Below, in pieces: positions 38,730-50,242 of a stretch of DNA of 64,000 nucleotides. Made by a program: the position numbers and the translations under genes. Source of the stretch: Dysidea avara (Eukaryota; Porifera; Demospongiae; Dictyoceratida; Dysideidae); the NCBI RefSeq assembly GCF_963678975.1, contig NC_089279.1:35793933-35857932 (forward strand), written 5' to 3'. Numbering within the stretch: the first letter of the stretch is position 1; each line of letters opens with the position of its first letter. The notes below the pieces were generated by a model. That model worked only from the letters and a program-made list of their open reading frames with translations. It did no database searches and had not been told where the DNA came from.

Positions 38730-39437
38730 ATGGCAACTACTCCAGATCATGTTGAAGAGTTTGTAGACACTTTGTACAATAATGACAGTGTTATTAGAGC
38801 TACCAGTAAGGTGATGTCAGGTAGTGAACTAGCAGTGAAGTCTCTGGGGACAACAGTTGATCATATTAACAGATACAAAAAAGTTCTACAATATGGTGGT
38901 AGAGCCTGGAGTTTTGTTGTATCCAGTGGAGGGGTAGCTGCCATTCTATGGACATATATATTTGCCTTTGATGTATTAGGCCCATTATTAGGTGCAGCAA
39001 TCCCACTGTGTGTGTTGTTTTGTATGGTATTAGGATTAATGGTAATACCAATGATAGTTGAAACATGGTTGGATAACAAGGTGATGGAAATGGTAGACAA
39101 CAAGTTGGCTCCTCAAGTAAAGCAACTACAAGCTTCCATCACAGAATTGCAAACAGTCTTGAGTTTTACAGTAGCTATCTCACATGTGGGTAGAGTTCTA
39201 GAATTGACACAAGAAAACTACCAGTATCTGAAATCTATACAAGTCACAGCTGTAGCTGTAAACTTGATGGCAACTAATATCTGCTCAATATGTGTATTAC
39301 TCAGAAAGAAGAGATGTCGGATAACTGAAAAGATTGCCAACAAGGTATTGCCACAGTTAAAACAAAAGTTTGAAAAAGTGAATGGTTCAGTACAACTGCT
39401 ACATGCTACAGTGAAACTTGTCACTTCACAGAACTGA
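38730..39437 (+). CDS. Membrane-hairpin family gene B, 235 aa, intact
   Basis: Single exon. Order: N-terminal helix with EEFVDTLYNN and VIRATSKVM; an amphipathic stretch with SELAVKSL and VDHINRYKKV; two hydrophobic helices with a tight turn (about residues 62-111, rich in Gly/Leu/Ile); a heptad-like stretch with NKVMEMVDNK and APQVKQLQASITELQ (about 112-145). A weaker hydrophobic segment with VAVNLMATNICSICVLL precedes basic RKKRCR (about 175-200) and IANKVLPQLKQ with a final helix. No signal peptide or catalytic motif seen. The first half repeats gene A; the TATA promoter is conserved. The shape suggests a protein that inserts a hairpin into a membrane. Function unknown. Confidence 0.88.
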   Translation: MATTPDHVEEFVDTLYNNDSVIRATSKVMSGSELAVKSLGTTVDHINRYKKVLQYGGRAWSFVVSSGGVAAILWTYIFAFDVLGPLLGAAIPLCVLFCMVLGLMVIPMIVETWLDNKVMEMVDNKLAPQVKQLQASITELQTVLSFTVAISHVGRVLELTQENYQYLKSIQVTAVAVNLMATNICSICVLLRKKRCRITEKIANKVLPQLKQKFEKVNGSVQLLHATVKLVTSQN

Positions 39438-40193
39438 TGCTATACAGCCTACAACAACACTGCTATATGCAATTGCTTTGATTATAATCTAGGATAAATA
39501 CATAATCGTTTTGATTTGTTCCTTTGTAAAGTAGACAAGAAATATTTTAGTTGTTCATGCACAGTAACAATATTCAATGTAACACTTTCACACCTCAGAT
39601 TAAAGGAGCCGCCCGGGCTACATTTAGCATGTAGCCCAGCTAGCCGGGTTACAACTGGGCTGTGATTATATAGAACTAAAATCGATTGTGAGGATCGATT
39701 AATACTCACATGTTTAGGATACATGACTTACATGAAAACCACTCAGACGGAGAGCATTTTGTTATCCTTGCCATCCTACAAGTTGAAAAACGTTGGGCTA
39801 AGGTGAGTACGAGTACTATAGCTTATCCACCAATTGTTTCCGCACATTTTCAAATATGGACACGCCCCATCATAAAGCTACCACTCTGTACGGAGTAACC
39901 ACTCTACAAGCAAGCTTACCTATCTAGGCCTTTAGTAAACTTTATAATTTTTCTATAAACGATTCAATAGCACTGATTAAAACATTAAACTAACGTAAAT
40001 GAAATCCTCCATGATATCACTAAGATATGTCCATTCACTGTAACCAAATGTAACTGGAACGTACTAGTTGCTGACCCACAATAAAAAATTTTAGGCATGC
40101 ATATATAATACATCCAGTGGCTACACTCACAATGGCTTGGATGATTTGATCGCCCTGTACAGGCTATCAGCCTGATAAGCGTTACATACTATC
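39438..40193. other. 3' flank of gene B; short GC-rich hairpin
   Basis: Near 39614-39640, GGGCTACA and TGTAGCCC pair across seven bases, and GGGCT words continue to 39662; this looks like a small foldback repeat. A frame at 39710-39898 has no family signature. Confidence 0.45.
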
Positions 40194-40277
40194 TGTGACA
40201 CGGGGCATTCGGGCTTTGCCTGCAGCCTTCGGGCAGTCGGGCATACATATCAGGCAAAGCCCTCATGCCCGTGTTAC
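40194..40277. repeat. 84-nt imperfect hairpin
   Basis: ACACGGGGCAT..GGGCTTTGCCTG pairs with CAGGCAAAGCCC..ATGCCCGTGT with two small bulges and a loop of about 28 nt that has further GGGC/GCCC pairing. It is either a small MITE or a hairpin RNA locus; sequence alone does not decide. Confidence 0.7.
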
Positions 40278-42335
40278 AACTATTACATGTACTTCCACTA
40301 TTTAGTATACTAAACAGTGTATACAGAGAGTACTAAGATGATCTAGTTATCATATAGTATGGTAGTATTGTGTAGAAGAGATCGTGGGATTTAGCTGTCC
40401 AATATTACCCAAAAACCTCACTCTTCCTTCATGACAGTTTGGCAAAGCACATAAATGGCTCCATGGCAACTCTAAATCTCTCTAGCTTCTGTGATTAAAA
40501 TTAGCTACAGGATTGATTTCTTCACTGTTCGATGTCGTTTCTACCCGAGACGTCACTTTTCACCAACTACAATGGCTACAGTGTATACATCATGGATTTG
40601 CCTTTGTCCTCCTTGTGTTGTGGTGAACATGTAATGGCTTCAGTTCAGCTATCACAAGAACTGTCCATATACTCCACAGTGACTGGGTTGATTGTAGAGA
40701 CACTTCTCATGCTGTTCTTCACAGTTGTATAACAGGTAGAACATAGCCGAAGTGTACTGGCAACTTCATTCTCAGTAATTGATAGTTGGGGGCGTACATT
40801 AAGTCACACATTAGTAGTGACTGTAGTGGGGCTCCTCATATTGTTCATTGCTTGTAATGCTTTGTATAATGAAGTGGAATGACCACGTCACTTTCCAGTA
40901 ATATAGTCAGGGTGCATGCAAAGTCACTCAATTAATATGTCTGATTCATTCTTTTGTTGTGGTATGTTTTAGTTCACCAGTCATAAATTATGACAAACAA
41001 GTGTAAAATTTATATTGAGTAAGGATCATAGAAATAGAGAAAGCATTGAAACAAGGGAGGTCAACTACACCTGCAAGTAAATCCCATAGCTATACTATTG
41101 ATGTGACAGTTAGTAGGGATTACATGTCCACTAGTATACAGTAGCTAGAGGTATAGATGACCTTCCTTGACCTGTTTTGTTTCTATGATCCATACTCAAA
41201 TATGACAAAGATGTAAAAATCTGTCAAGCCTTATATTTTAAGAGCATACTTTTACCACAAACTATGTACATTGTACAGTCTAAAACTTTGTTATGCCTCA
41301 CCGTATTGTCTCAAGTGATGGCTCGGGAGATAATTTCTTTCAAGCAACTTTTACCCCAGCTATTATAAGGGACAGACAACTATACAAGACCAGAGTGACC
41401 AGTATTCTACTACAACTACCCTTGATGCTTTCATCACGGATTTCAAGCTTAACGAGAACTCACTGAAACGTTCTTCACTTCAAAGTTCATAACGCTACAT
41501 GGAATTGCTAGAATTATGACTACATTAGGTGTTCCTGGTATTTATTTCTGTTATTCTGTATGATACCACCAGCAACTGGACGCTGATGTATATGAAGCTG
41601 GCCATAATTCAAGGCAACACGGCATTTCATATTGTGCCCATAAGTTACACGCATTACAGCAGCAGTTAAATCGGTTTAGATAGTCGTCCTTTGCTTTGTC
41701 ATCTCTTGAAGTTAAAGTATCTAATTAATGACCACCACTTCAGAGATAATCAGTTTAGTTACTGCTTAGCGTGTGAGGTACTGTGCAATACAGGAAACCA
41801 TTGAAACTGTCAGTTTGTACTTTTTAAAACGGCAGATCACATTTTCAGATTTGCCTGTATTATTGAAATTATATAAATTTCTTTCTGAAACAACCACAAT
41901 AACCTCAGTGAATACAAAGGGAAAACCTGTAAGACATAAAGTGAAATACTTTGTGTCTTGTTATATAAAATCATATGGCAAAAATCTTAGCACTAAATTT
42001 TCTGTAAGACTATGACCTTTAATTTCTGTCCTCCATTAGTAACCTTACAACTACACTGACAGACTAATTGTAGACTAAGACCAGACAAACTAACACACAC
42101 CTGTTGTATAAAGAAGGTAATAATGGATATTCCATAAACAACAACAACCACTTGGATGAGTTTGGCATTATCACACAAATCACAAGACCTGGTAATAAAG
42201 TTTTGAAGTTCCTTTCTTTTGTTTTATTAAAGTTCTCAATCATCACATCTTGTTCAGTGGTGGACCCTAACCCTCTGTCCAACCCAGTCAGTTACAACAC
42301 ACACAAGTGTTGATGGTACCTCACACACTACACTA
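40278..42335. repeat. Repeat-derived flank between genes B and C
   Basis: A foldback unit at about 41018-41205 pairs GGATCATAGAAA..GGAGGTCAACTA with its right arm ending TTTCTATGATCC and is related to the left end of repeat R1. 41260-41340 and 42090-42330 repeat the upstream flank of gene B (AAAACTTTGTTATG, ATGGCTCGGGAG, CAGTGGTGGACCCTAACCCT), showing that B and C arose by duplication. No other gene seen. Confidence 0.6.
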
Positions 42336-42382
42336 GTCAGTATAAATACTTGTACACTGACTGACTTCACCAGTTAGTGAAG
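42336..42382 (+). promoter_or_regulatory. Core promoter of hairpin-family gene C
   Basis: TATAAATA at 42341-42348 is 58 bp before the ATG. It overlaps the left arm of GTCAGTATA / TACACTGAC; CTTCAC...GTGAAG follows at 42365-42382. The sequence is nearly the same as for gene B. Confidence 0.85.
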
Positions 42383-42398
42383 GAGTTACTATAATATA

Positions 42399-43556
42399 AT
42401 GGCAGCTACTCCAGATCATGGTGAAGAGTTTGTAGACACTTTGTACAATAATGTTATTAGAGCTACCAGTAAGGAGATGCCAGATAGTGAACTAGTAGTG
42501 GAGTCTCTGGGGACGACAACAGTTGATCAGATTAACAAATACAACAAAGTTGTACATGATATTGTAGCCTGGTGTAGTATAGGGCTGATTGGTAGTGTAG
42601 CAGTAATTCTCTGTACATTTCTGTTAGTCTTTAACATGGTACACTTATCATTTGGTACACTGGGAGGACTGGTGTATATCTTATTTGGAATATTAATTGT
42701 AGGCCAAGTTGAAACACCACAAGTAAGAGAGAGTGTGGAGGATAAGATGGCACCTCTAGTGAAGCAACTACAGGCGTCCATCATGGAGCTACAGAAATGG
42801 CTGACAGCTAATCTTGTTATACTTGAAGGATCAGTTGCAAAGTTACAAGCAAACAATGGACTACTCAGTGAGAATAGTAATGCTGTCAGGAAACTGATCT
42901 CAGATAGTGAACTAGCAGTGAAGTCTCTGGAGAGAATAGTTGATGATATTGACAGATACAATCAGTTTGTACACATTGGTAGACAACTAGGGTATGGTGT
43001 ACAGATAGGTGGAGGTGTGGTTGCAGTATTAGCGATTAAAGGATTGTTCATAGATGACATAACTGAATTTTTCATAGGAATCTGTATAATGGGAATGGTA
43101 TGTGGAACATCTCTCATGATGGTTGGAATGGCATTTATAAAAGTGTTTAACAATGAACTGTATTTTGAGACAAATAGAATTGTGGAACACCGAGCTGTTC
43201 CTCTACTAAAGAAATTACAAGGATCCATCAATGAGTTGAAGGCACAATGGAGAGGTGTGGCAGGGGTGTGTGCTACCTTGTGTGTTAATGCAGCCAATCA
43301 AATGACACAACTCAACTATCTCAATTCTCAGAACATGTCACCAACTACCAACACATCTGTTAAGTGGTTGGCAAATGTTTACCATTTAAGTTGGAAATTT
43401 GTCCACAGTAAGACAATTTCGACAGCAGAGCAGATTATAGAGCAGCTGCTACCATGGTTACAACAGCAGATAAAGTACCTGAAGAATGCTGAACAACAAC
43501 TGAATAAAATCACAACAATGACTAGTACAGACCAACTGAAGTGTTTTAGCTGTTAA
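42399..43556 (+). CDS. Membrane-hairpin family gene C, 385 aa, two hairpin units
   Basis: Single exon. Unit 1 (about residues 1-150) has EEFVDTLYNN, VIRATSKEM, SELVVESL, VDQINKYNKVV, a hydrophobic hairpin (about 58-104) and VEDKMAPLVKQLQASIMELQ. Unit 2 starts near residue 160 with AVRKLISDSELAVKSLE and VDDIDRYNQFV, a second hydrophobic hairpin (about 198-250) and VPLLKKLQGSINELK. The C-terminus has a further helix and IIEQLLPWLQQQIKYL. A linker of repeated Leu/Asn heptads joins the units. The whole gene is open and the promoter intact, so it is likely expressed. Compared with B it is a fusion or internal duplication. Function unknown; a membrane-inserting role is inferred only from hydrophobicity. 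Confidence 0.88.
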   Translation: MAATPDHGEEFVDTLYNNVIRATSKEMPDSELVVESLGTTTVDQINKYNKVVHDIVAWCSIGLIGSVAVILCTFLLVFNMVHLSFGTLGGLVYILFGILIVGQVETPQVRESVEDKMAPLVKQLQASIMELQKWLTANLVILEGSVAKLQANNGLLSENSNAVRKLISDSELAVKSLERIVDDIDRYNQFVHIGRQLGYGVQIGGGVVAVLAIKGLFIDDITEFFIGICIMGMVCGTSLMMVGMAFIKVFNNELYFETNRIVEHRAVPLLKKLQGSINELKAQWRGVAGVCATLCVNAANQMTQLNYLNSQNMSPTTNTSVKWLANVYHLSWKFVHSKTISTAEQIIEQLLPWLQQQIKYLKNAEQQLNKITTMTSTDQLKCFSC

Positions 43557-43620
43557 TATTCTTGTACAGTTGATTGTTATTATTGTATTGAAAACAAGCA
43601 TAGGAAAATGTTTAATTTTT

Positions 43621-44335
43621 AGGGCTGTAACAATACTGATATTATATCGGTATTGATACTGATATTATATCGGTATTGATATTAATATTATATCGGCATT
43701 GATACTGATATTATATCGGTATTGATACTGATATTATATCGGTATTGATACTGATATTATATCGGTATTGATACTGATATTATTGGTATCGGTAACAGTC
43801 AATTGCAAATCTAATTAACTTGAGTTATATGCACTATTAAAAGTACCACAAGTACCATAAAAAGTTCCTTATATATGCTAAAGTGACTTAGTTGTCAAAT
43901 GGTAAAACTCTGAAGTTCTACATTCTCACTTAGCAAGAGTTAGCCTGGGCTCAAATTGCAGGTTGAGCAAGATTGCTTTCTCTTTTTCTGAAGGTTAATG
44001 CACCACTTTTTTTTGTGTTTTAGAGGTAGATTTTTTTTGGTCTTTAATAGCACTGACAAAAACAGACAAGTTTGGATAAAAACCTTTTGTAAACAGTACC
44101 AACGAATAAAAGGATTAGATTGATTTAATTGTTGAAAAGCATAATAATTGTATATAGTAATTTAACACAGCCATAGTGATCATGCTACATACTCTGTAAT
44201 GCTGTAATGCATATCGGTTAGGCTTTGAAGTATCGGCTGTGAATATGATATTGGTTCACTAAGAACCTGTATTGAAAATAGGCAATACCTATCAGATATC
44301 GGTATTGGATGTAAATGTGGTATCGGTACAGCCCT
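43621..44335. mobile_element. hAT-like element with internal satellite
   Basis: Left end AGGGCTGTAACAATACTGAT and right end GTATCGGTACAGCCCT are inverted. Inside the left end lies a 23-bp tandem array (43634-43795). No coding capacity seen and no clear target duplication. Confidence 0.7.
43634..43795. repeat. 23-bp tandem repeat, about seven units
   Basis: ATATCGG recurs at 43645, 43668, 43691, 43714, 43737 and 43760, an exact 23-bp period with few changes. The unit is made from the element's own terminal words (GATACTGATATTATATCGG). Confidence 0.93.
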
Positions 44336-45226
44336 ACTGATTTTTCTTCCACTTGTTTGTATAATTCATACCAGCACTTAACACAACAAAAGGAAAGAAT
44401 GTGCTAGACAACTTTATGCATGCACCAACTTATCAATTACAGAAAAGTGAAGTAACTATTCCTCTTTGTTTTCCGGTATGTTCTACCTGTTATACAGCGT
44501 TACTACGGAGGATCTATGGTGCAACAAGCACGAGAAGCACTGCATGATCAACCAGAAGTCAAGAACGTGGGTGGCTTTAGGAGAAACTCTCATTTGACAC
44601 TTTCCAAAAATGTAACTATAATCATACATACATAGCAGATGCCTAATACATAGCTCATATGCAACTATACCATCCCAGCAAATTTTAGCATGTAGGAAAC
44701 AAGCTAGTCAAGTGTCAAATCCCAGTTTGTCCCTCCCAAGCATGTTCTATTGCTAAGGTGGAACTGTGGAAGGCAAGAGCAGTCTATCAAGATTATTGCA
44801 TACATATCTATATGATCTTCATCTAGACCCTCTACTCTCTACACATACATTCTCACAGAAGGCACTTTTACAACAGAAGTGTAATGCAAACTGGATAAAG
44901 ACAAGAGCTCTTTTACAGTATTTGAACTGAAATTTCAGATAGCTAAGGGACTTTTCAATATAATATTTAATTTCCCTGGAGTGTCCCTTACATCACAAGG
45001 AAGTTAGGGGAAGTCCCACCAGACCACAAATGGTTAAGATAATCCCCTTGTATTGTATCTTCAATGTATAAACTGTACTGTAACCGTTTAACACATGTGC
45101 AGTGCTGTAAAATCTATGCTATTTGTTCCTTCTCTCAGCTGAACTGATCCACTTGCATATAGCTACACTACAAAATGATGCTGGAGACTTATCATATGCA
45201 AAAATATACAGTAATCTACATACAGT
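44336..45226. other. R1-like fragment and unique DNA; no gene
   Basis: 44460-44560 contains TGTTATACAGCGTTAC and a CAACAAGCACGAGAAGC stretch similar to R1. The rest shows nothing supportable. Confidence 0.45.
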
Positions 45227-47222
45227 AGTGTTGTTTTAGTTATAACTAAAACTAAAAGTGTTACTTTTAGTTATCTGAAACTAAAACTAAAACTGAAGTT
45301 TTTATGATTTTTTAAAAGAATAAAACTAAAAGTGCCTCAATTTTTACATTGAAACTTGTACAAAAACTAAAATATTACTTAATGTTTACAAATAACTGAA
45401 AATAAAACTAAAAGTACGAATACAATTCACTAAAAGTACAATTATAAAACTTGTTGCTTGTTTTAAACTAAGAGTACTTTGCTATGGTAACACTTGAACA
45501 CATATAGCTAATTATTCGCTATACACATACTATCAGTATAAAAGTGCTTTGCTATGAAGATATCTCAACTTTATTGCTAAAAAGTTCCTACTGTGATGTT
45601 TCCAAGCAAAACGTAGCTAAATTAAACTATCACAGGATTTAAAATCATATAGTATGGTAGTACTGTATATTAGGAGGTTTCGGTTTTTCTGACCAAAAAA
45701 TATCACCCAAAAACCAGCTTCATAATATCATCCTGGCACCTTGGCAGTATTGGTTAGGCATTACCAAGCTCAAAAGTGCCTCCAATACGACCTTAAATGA
45801 ATCCAATAGATTTTAACAAATTTTAGGAACTTTCTACTGACTAACTACCTGATGCCTTCAAGCAAAGCGTAATTCAATAACGGCTAAGGGTATACAGGAT
45901 TGATTTCTCCACCATTTGATGTTGCTTTGTCCTGAGATGTACCTTTTGGCATACCACAGTATGTACAATGCACACATCATGGACTTACCTTTGTTCTCAT
46001 TTGTGTGTCGTTTCATTTTGCTGACAGACAAAAGGTTCAATTCACAATAGCATGACACATATGTTTGTAAATGGGAATCATTCATATTTTATGTGGTGAC
46101 TTGATTGATTGCAGAGGTGCTTCTAATACTGTTCTTCATTTGTGTGCAAGCAAAGCATGTAATGGCCACTACACTTTTAAGTCAGTAATTGATACGTAGC
46201 TTGGGCACACATTCAGATGAAAACCGCATCACCTCTGGTGCCATCCTTTCTTTTCAAGCAGTATGCACAGGTCCACCAGTTATAATAATGTTACGAAAAG
46301 GTAAACAAACAAGTTTAAGGAATTTTAAGGTCAATTAGTGATTATAGAAAAAAGTACGAAAACAAAGGAAGTCGCCTACACCTGCAGATATACTAGTGGA
46401 CATTCAATCCCTAATTCAGTCATGGGTATAGACTGAGGTGGGGATTAAATATTTACTAGTAGTATATATGTAGACAACGTTTCCCTTTCTATGATCCCTA
46501 ATCGACCTTAAAATTCCTAATTTTTCCTTAAATTTGTAATAGCTCTTTATGGTAAAATCACATGCATACTTGTTCTTTGAAAAAGAATCATGTACATTCA
46601 TTATTGCATAACCAAACTGGTGGGTTGAAATGTGCATCAAATTATTGAAGGGTAACTGACTGCTAAATCAGTCTTCATATTTACTGCAATTGTTTTGACA
46701 CATGATCATTTTGATTTTGGTACCTTGGTGGTCTTGCGTTTACCATGTTCATTTTGGCACCTTAATTGTCACATCGTGTATCTTGTATTATTTAAGTGCT
46801 AATGGAAAAACAAACAATATACACATGTGTAATTATGCTTTTCAATTTGCAGCTGTGTAATTTCTAGCACTTAAATACATGCATGGCTTTTGGACTTACA
46901 AGTGTATAATACTTGTATAGGACTAATATATATGTTTTATGTAAGTTGCATTTTAGTTGAATTGGTACAATTTTGGCCAGAATAGCCCAAATTTTCAAGA
47001 TCCCTATTATACAGTAGTATCATAGGTAAAACTAAAACTCTTGAAATGTAACATCTAAAATGATAACTAAAGCATATTGAAGATGGTAACTAAAACTAAA
47101 ACTTTAACTAAAATATATTAATGATGGTAAGTAAAACAAAAACTTTTAACTAAAACGTTTTTCTATTTACAGCTATAACTAAAACTAAAACTAAAAGTCA
47201 AATGCATTACTAAAACAACACT
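45227..47222. mobile_element. 2-kb hAT-like element with (ACTAAA)-rich ends
   Basis: AGTGTTGTTTTAGT and ACTAAAACAACACT are inverted ends. CATACAGT (45219-45226) and AATACAGT (47223-47230) form an 8-bp duplication with one mismatch. Both ends are arrays of ACTAAAACTAAAA-like units. The interior carries R1-related sequence and a foldback; no transposase is recognisable. Confidence 0.75.
46319..46530. mobile_element. Nested foldback related to R1 left end
   Basis: AATTTTAAGGTCAATTAGTG on the left pairs with the arm ending CTAATCGACCTTAAAATT. Inner TATACTAGTGG pairs with its counterpart ACTAGTAGTATA imperfectly. Lies inside the 2-kb element. Confidence 0.75.
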
Positions 47223-47348
47223 AATACAGTGTACTAATTATAGTTGATGACCTCGTCATGTTCTAGCTCAGACTTGTCTCAACTATCACACATACACATG
47301 CATTCTAACAATTTCAAGGGATTCATTACATATCATAAACATTTCTGG

Positions 47349-47895
47349 CAGAGGAGGTTGGACACGCACACGTGAGCGCATACATTTTGTATTGAAAGTT
47401 TAACCAAGCGCTCATGAAAGTTTTCACAAATACCATTTGAGAGTGCATTTCAAGTTTAGTCTATTCAATCAGTCTAGCCCATTCAACCCCACTACTCCAG
47501 GCGCGTAAATCGCTCTTGAAATCTACGGGGATCACGTGTGTAAGCGTTTGCTGGGTGGAATCCATGTGTAATACTATAGGGACGCCTTATGTATGTGTAT
47601 TTTAGCACAATAATTGTCGAAGAAAGCAATGTGCATGCTAACAAAGCCTCCCAGGGTAATGAAACAGAAGAGCGGACGCCGCTAGCTTGGCCTCACAGAG
47701 AATCGAAAAGAGAATCAGAAACTCGCACACCTGTCGTGCAATAAGAATTTGCTGTTCAACTTAAGAAACACAAGGTAACGTGGTGTGGATATTGCTAAAC
47801 ATTTCTTCTATCACTTTCTCCTCGTCACATATTAGAAATATGCAATTAACAGTAATAAATTTCAGAAGCGCTTATATCGTGTCCAACCTCCTCTG
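47349..47895. mobile_element. Mutator-like MITE, 547 bp, perfect 9-bp duplication
   Basis: CAGAGGAGGTTGGACAC and GTGTCCAACCTCCTCTG are inverted ends. CATTTCTGG flanks both sides (47340-47348, 47896-47904). Ends and length match the element at 59210-59754. A 9-bp duplication is typical of Mutator-type transposons. Non-coding. Confidence 0.9.
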
Positions 47896-48216
47896 CATTT
47901 CTGGATATACTGTAACTAGCCGTTAACACAGCTTAATTGAGAAACTTCTTGTTAATTAAACGTTTATTCCTCCCTTCAGGTATGTATTTTATTGGGGGTA
48001 CACTTTTGACTTTAACTTGAAACATGCAAAAAATTGTGTAGAATTCTGAGCTCGATCTCACTACTTTTCACAATTCATCAGAGTCCTATTCACTGTGCTA
48101 CTGCTACTAGCTGCCGGCTCCCTGAATTTTTGACTATTTTAAATGCAAGACAATATAAAACAATGATTTAGCCTATATTAAAGAAGATAAAGCTGAACCA
48201 TAACCCTAATTTTGGA

Positions 48217-48677
48217 TAGAGGTGCACTGATATGGGATTTTACCGATATACTGATAACCAATATAATTAGCTTCAAAATACTGATTCCGATACCGATATT
48301 CTTTAGTGTTGGGTTGCATCTCAACATAAAAGGTTTTCAGTATGGGCACACTACAATGTAATATAACAAAAAGGTGGTTGCCAAAAGGTTTTTGTAAAAA
48401 GAAAAAAAAAGGTATGTGAATAAGGTGCTATGAAAAGTCTCAGCAAAGAAAAAAAAAGACTTGGAATCGAGCTTTGGTTACTACAAAATACTTCACATCT
48501 TTAGCCTAATGCTTTACCCTAATGCTTTACCCACAGCACTACAAGATCAATTATACAGAAAGCCGAACAATTATGGTACTTAATTGTTTAAAAAGTCAAC
48601 TTTTTACCGATACCAATATACTGATGTGCGATATCGGTACCAATACCAATACCAATCTTTATATCGGTGCACCTCTA
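48217..48677. mobile_element. hAT-like MITE, perfect 8-bp duplication
   Basis: TAGAGGTGCACTGATA and ATATCGGTGCACCTCTA are inverted ends, flanked by ATTTTGGA on both sides (48209-48216 and 48678-48685). 461 bp, CCGATA-rich, non-coding. It is the reference for other GTGCACCGATA elements here. Confidence 0.92.
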
Positions 48678-48700
48678 ATTTTGGACTCTAGAATCGTGAG

Positions 48701-48751
48701 AATTGGTTCCATAGATCGTGCCCTCTACTACCTAATAGTATGGAACCAATT
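48701..48751. repeat. Perfect 13-bp-arm hairpin
   Basis: AATTGGTTCCATA and TATGGAACCAATT flank a 25-nt loop. Small foldback or hairpin, nothing more can be said. Confidence 0.8.
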
Positions 48752-49068
48752 CCTTTTAATAATGAAAATGTACCCCAAATATTAGTAAGGGAGGTTTGGC
48801 AAGAATCACTAAGTGTGTGAAGCACACTCTGAAATGCATGAAGCACAAGTTTTCTAGGAGAGATCTGGGGGGCATGCCCCTCCTCCTTCCCCCAGGAAAA
48901 ATTAGGTGTAAAGATACACAATTTTGATGGAATTTGATTATACAACTTTAAGACAGATCATCAATTAAACCTTTTCATTTCAAGTAGGGGAGAACAGATC
49001 ACTTGAAAGATCTTTCATTCCATTGCAAACTCATAATTTCCTATCACCAAGAGTATATAATAAAAAAA

Positions 49069-49523
49069 CAAGAGTGTCGAACGGTGTATTAGCCCATGAC
49101 TAATGATTGTGTAAAATAACACGGATATTTCAGTAATTGTTCGTTTACGTGAAATGATAATTTGAAATGTGTACGTAGCAACGGATCTTTCTTCACCAGT
49201 TTTCCATGTTATTCAACCTAGTATTCAACAGTTATTGTACAAGGAAAGTGTAGTAAGGACCCAAGATAACTCCAACTCGCTAAAACAATGGTTGCACAAA
49301 TGAGTGTGTTGCCATGCCTTCAGGGATCCGCTTGGCAGTGCCAGAACTTTAACATTAGCCAATTCTCTTTAATGCTATCATGTTTTCACTTGGTTTAATG
49401 GCCGAATTTGGCTAAATACAGCAACCCTTAATGGCAATATAAATGAACAATTACTGAAATATCTGTGTTACTTTATGCAATCATCAATCATGGGTAATAT
49501 ACCCATTCGATACTCTTGGTTAC
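49069..49523. mobile_element. Foldback element with arms of about 80 bp
   Basis: AAGAGTGTCGAACGGTGTAT on the left pairs with ATACCCATTCGATACTCTT on the right. Pairing continues inward through CACGGATATTTCAGTAATTG and its complement. Non-coding. Confidence 0.8.
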
Positions 49524-50242
49524 TATTATATTGATATCACTAAGTAAGTACTAATTCCACTAAGTACTAATGTTGTACTTAGTAACACAATTAATACACG
49601 ACAGATACATATTTGTTGTACACATTACATACTGTACATTATACATCACAGTGTACATGCTATTACTGAAAACATGGTTTTCACACAGGCCTGATAAAAC
49701 CACCACAAAGACAACATATATCCGTACCAACAACAAAGAATAAATAAATAATAAATAAAAATACCCTTGGAAAGTCCCTATCTGTTATCTATAGTCACGA
49801 ACATTCACATTGTGTAAAGCAAAAGTCTCAGTTGTGCTATCAACTAGACAAACATTGGATGGCATTATGATATGCTGCATGCCATCCAGTATGGATGCAC
49901 TGAAATGACTTGATGGCTGAGTAACACTAAGAGTACATATAATGAACACTTGGTGATATTACTGATCACTCACCCATATAACATCTTATTGGTATTATTA
50001 TTTCATCAACCACAGGGGTAATACCCTTGGAATATCCCTACCCACAAGTGATTAGACTGACAATAACAGAAAACAACAAATGTCCTTATTTATAAAAAAG
50101 CTCTAGAACACATATATTAAATCATCCATTCAGTATTTCTACGGCAACACTTAAGTAGTGATATGGTAACTTACTCACTACTAAATAACAAATACATACA
50201 TAAAATACATCCCTCCTGGAGTAGACTGAGTGTGGCACTTGA
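49524..50242. other. No gene recognised
   Basis: AT-rich DNA. AATACCCTTGGAA occurs twice (near 49758 and 50020), possibly remnants of a repeat. Confidence 0.4.

Noticed and set aside
39710-39898. Short open frame downstream of gene B
   Set aside because: No splice partners or family signature; ends in ordinary AT-rich sequence.
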